Source: JBFHKO01 sp041595355 (lineage in GTDB: Bacteria; Pseudomonadota; Gammaproteobacteria; Enterobacterales; Aeromonadaceae). From it: a DNA stretch of 6,725 nt. A program made the translations under genes and the position numbers. This document shows positions 5,956 through 6,725 of the stretch, piece by piece; the first letter of the stretch is position 1, and each line of letters begins with the position of its first letter. The notes beneath the pieces are model-generated. The model saw nothing but the letters and a program-made list of their open reading frames with translations. It was not told the DNA's origin and searched no databases. The stretch is from assembly GCA_041595355.1 (NCBI GenBank), contig JBFHKO010000144.1, positions 1 to 6,725 on the forward strand, in the 5' to 3' direction.

Positions 5956-6725
5956 ATGTCGCGCTCCGAACTCGCCCAACGCATTTCCCGCCAGCTTGAG
6001 CAGCTGGGCCCCAAGGAGCGGCAGCTGGCCGAGTTCCTACTGACCCACGAGGCGGAGCTGGCCATCTATTCCAGTGCCGACATGGCGCGCCTGGCCAAGG
6101 TTTCCAAACCGGTGGTGAGCCGCTTCTTCAAACGGCTGGGCTACGACAGCTTCCTGGCGGTGCGCAACGATCTGCGGCGCCTGCAAACCTCGGGTTCGCC
6201 GTTGCTGGCTGCCCAGTCACCGACGGATCTGGACGCCCTGCTGGCCAGCCACCAGGCTCAGGAGTCGCGCAACTGGCAGCTGACACTGGCAGAGCTGCAG
6301 CGCTCGCCGCTGGATGCCATCACCGACGCCCTGTGCCGGGCCCGGCGGGTCAAACTGCTGGGACTGCGCAACAGCTATCCGGTGGCCCTGCACTGGCGCC
6401 AGCAGTTGCTGCAACTGCGTCCCGGCGTGGAGCTCAGTCCCCAGCCCGGTCAGACCCTGAGCGAGGAGCTGGCCAACCTGGAGGCGGGGGATCTGGTGAT
6501 ACTGGTGGCCTTGCGCCGGCGGCCGGCGCTGCTCAAACGGCTGATGCCCTGGCTGGCAAACAGCCCCGCCGATTGCCTGCTGGTGACCGATCCCACCGGC
6601 CTGGAACTGGCGGCCCATGCTACCTGGACGCTGCCCTGCCATCAGCTCAGCCCCGGCGGTTTTGCCTCCTACGCCAGCGCCATGGCCCTGGTGAGCCTGC
6701 TGTGCAATCTGTGTCAACAACAGCA
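5956..6725 (+). CDS. MurR/RpiR-family transcriptional regulator (3' end outside window)
   Basis: The gene runs off the right edge with 256 residues visible. The N-terminal RpiR helix-turn-helix domain covers about residues 1-78; its core SSADMARLAKVS-KPVVSRFFKRLGYDSF at 39-66 matches the family pattern. A sugar-isomerase (SIS) effector domain follows from about 128 to 250, starting VKLLGLRNSYPVALHW and with LVILVALRR at 180-188 and LLVTDPTG at 208-215. RpiR proteins of about 280 residues are usual, so only a short end is missing. The ATG at 5956 has AGGGGA about ten bases upstream. It lies 42 bp after the GntR gene on the same strand, so co-transcription is likely. SIS domains normally bind phosphosugars, yet RpiR-type regulators also occur in purine/ureide loci. 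The effector here is unknown. No frame interruption is seen. Confidence 0.88.
   Translation, partial: MSRSELAQRISRQLEQLGPKERQLAEFLLTHEAELAIYSSADMARLAKVSKPVVSRFFKRLGYDSFLAVRNDLRRLQTSGSPLLAAQSPTDLDALLASHQAQESRNWQLTLAELQRSPLDAITDALCRARRVKLLGLRNSYPVALHWRQQLLQLRPGVELSPQPGQTLSEELANLEAGDLVILVALRRRPALLKRLMPWLANSPADCLLVTDPTGLELAAHATWTLPCHQLSPGGFASYASAMALVSLLCNLCQQQ

Noticed and set aside
6217..6720. A 167-codon minus-strand frame opposite the RpiR gene
   Set aside because: Glutamine/glycine-rich shadow; the plus strand gives a coherent helix-turn-helix plus SIS protein over the same bases.

Overview
The window is GC-rich, densely coding bacterial DNA that probably comes from a gammaproteobacterium. 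The protein style and gene content would fit Aeromonadales such as Oceanimonas, Zobellella or Aeromonas, but that placement is a low-confidence inference. It is a catabolic locus for allantoin, a ureide formed in purine breakdown. A divergent intergenic region (4958-5217) separates two transcription units.

Leftward unit (minus strand, 4957 down to 1, continuing off the left edge). In transcription order it encodes an ABC ATPase (3863-4957), a Tat-exported periplasmic binding protein (2553-3842), two membrane permeases (1631-2494 and 798-1631), an allantoin racemase of the HpxA type (107-805), and the first 36 residues of PuuE-type allantoinase (1-110). The last four genes are tightly packed: 1-bp, 8-bp and 4-bp overlaps link permease, permease, racemase and allantoinase. 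Between the binding-protein gene and the first permease lies a perfect 10-bp-stem hairpin (2524-2546). It could raise binding-protein expression relative to the membrane subunits.

Rightward unit (plus strand). It starts with a GntR/FCD-family repressor (5218-5913), followed 42 bp later by a MurR/RpiR-family regulator (5956 to the right edge, 256 residues visible, incomplete).

Intergenic control region. Good sigma-70-type promoters point both ways. A perfect 12-bp palindrome (4969-4980) sits at the predicted start site of the importer operon. Related TTGTCAGCAA-like elements overlap the GntR promoter. This suggests one local regulator controls both units.

Working model: a spermidine/putrescine-type ABC importer brings in allantoin or a related ureide. 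The racemase interconverts the enantiomers so that both can be used. PuuE then opens the ring to allantoate, and the GntR regulator (perhaps with the RpiR protein) senses a pathway intermediate. The racemase and allantoinase assignments come from direct sequence recognition. The transporter's substrate and the regulatory wiring are inferred from context.
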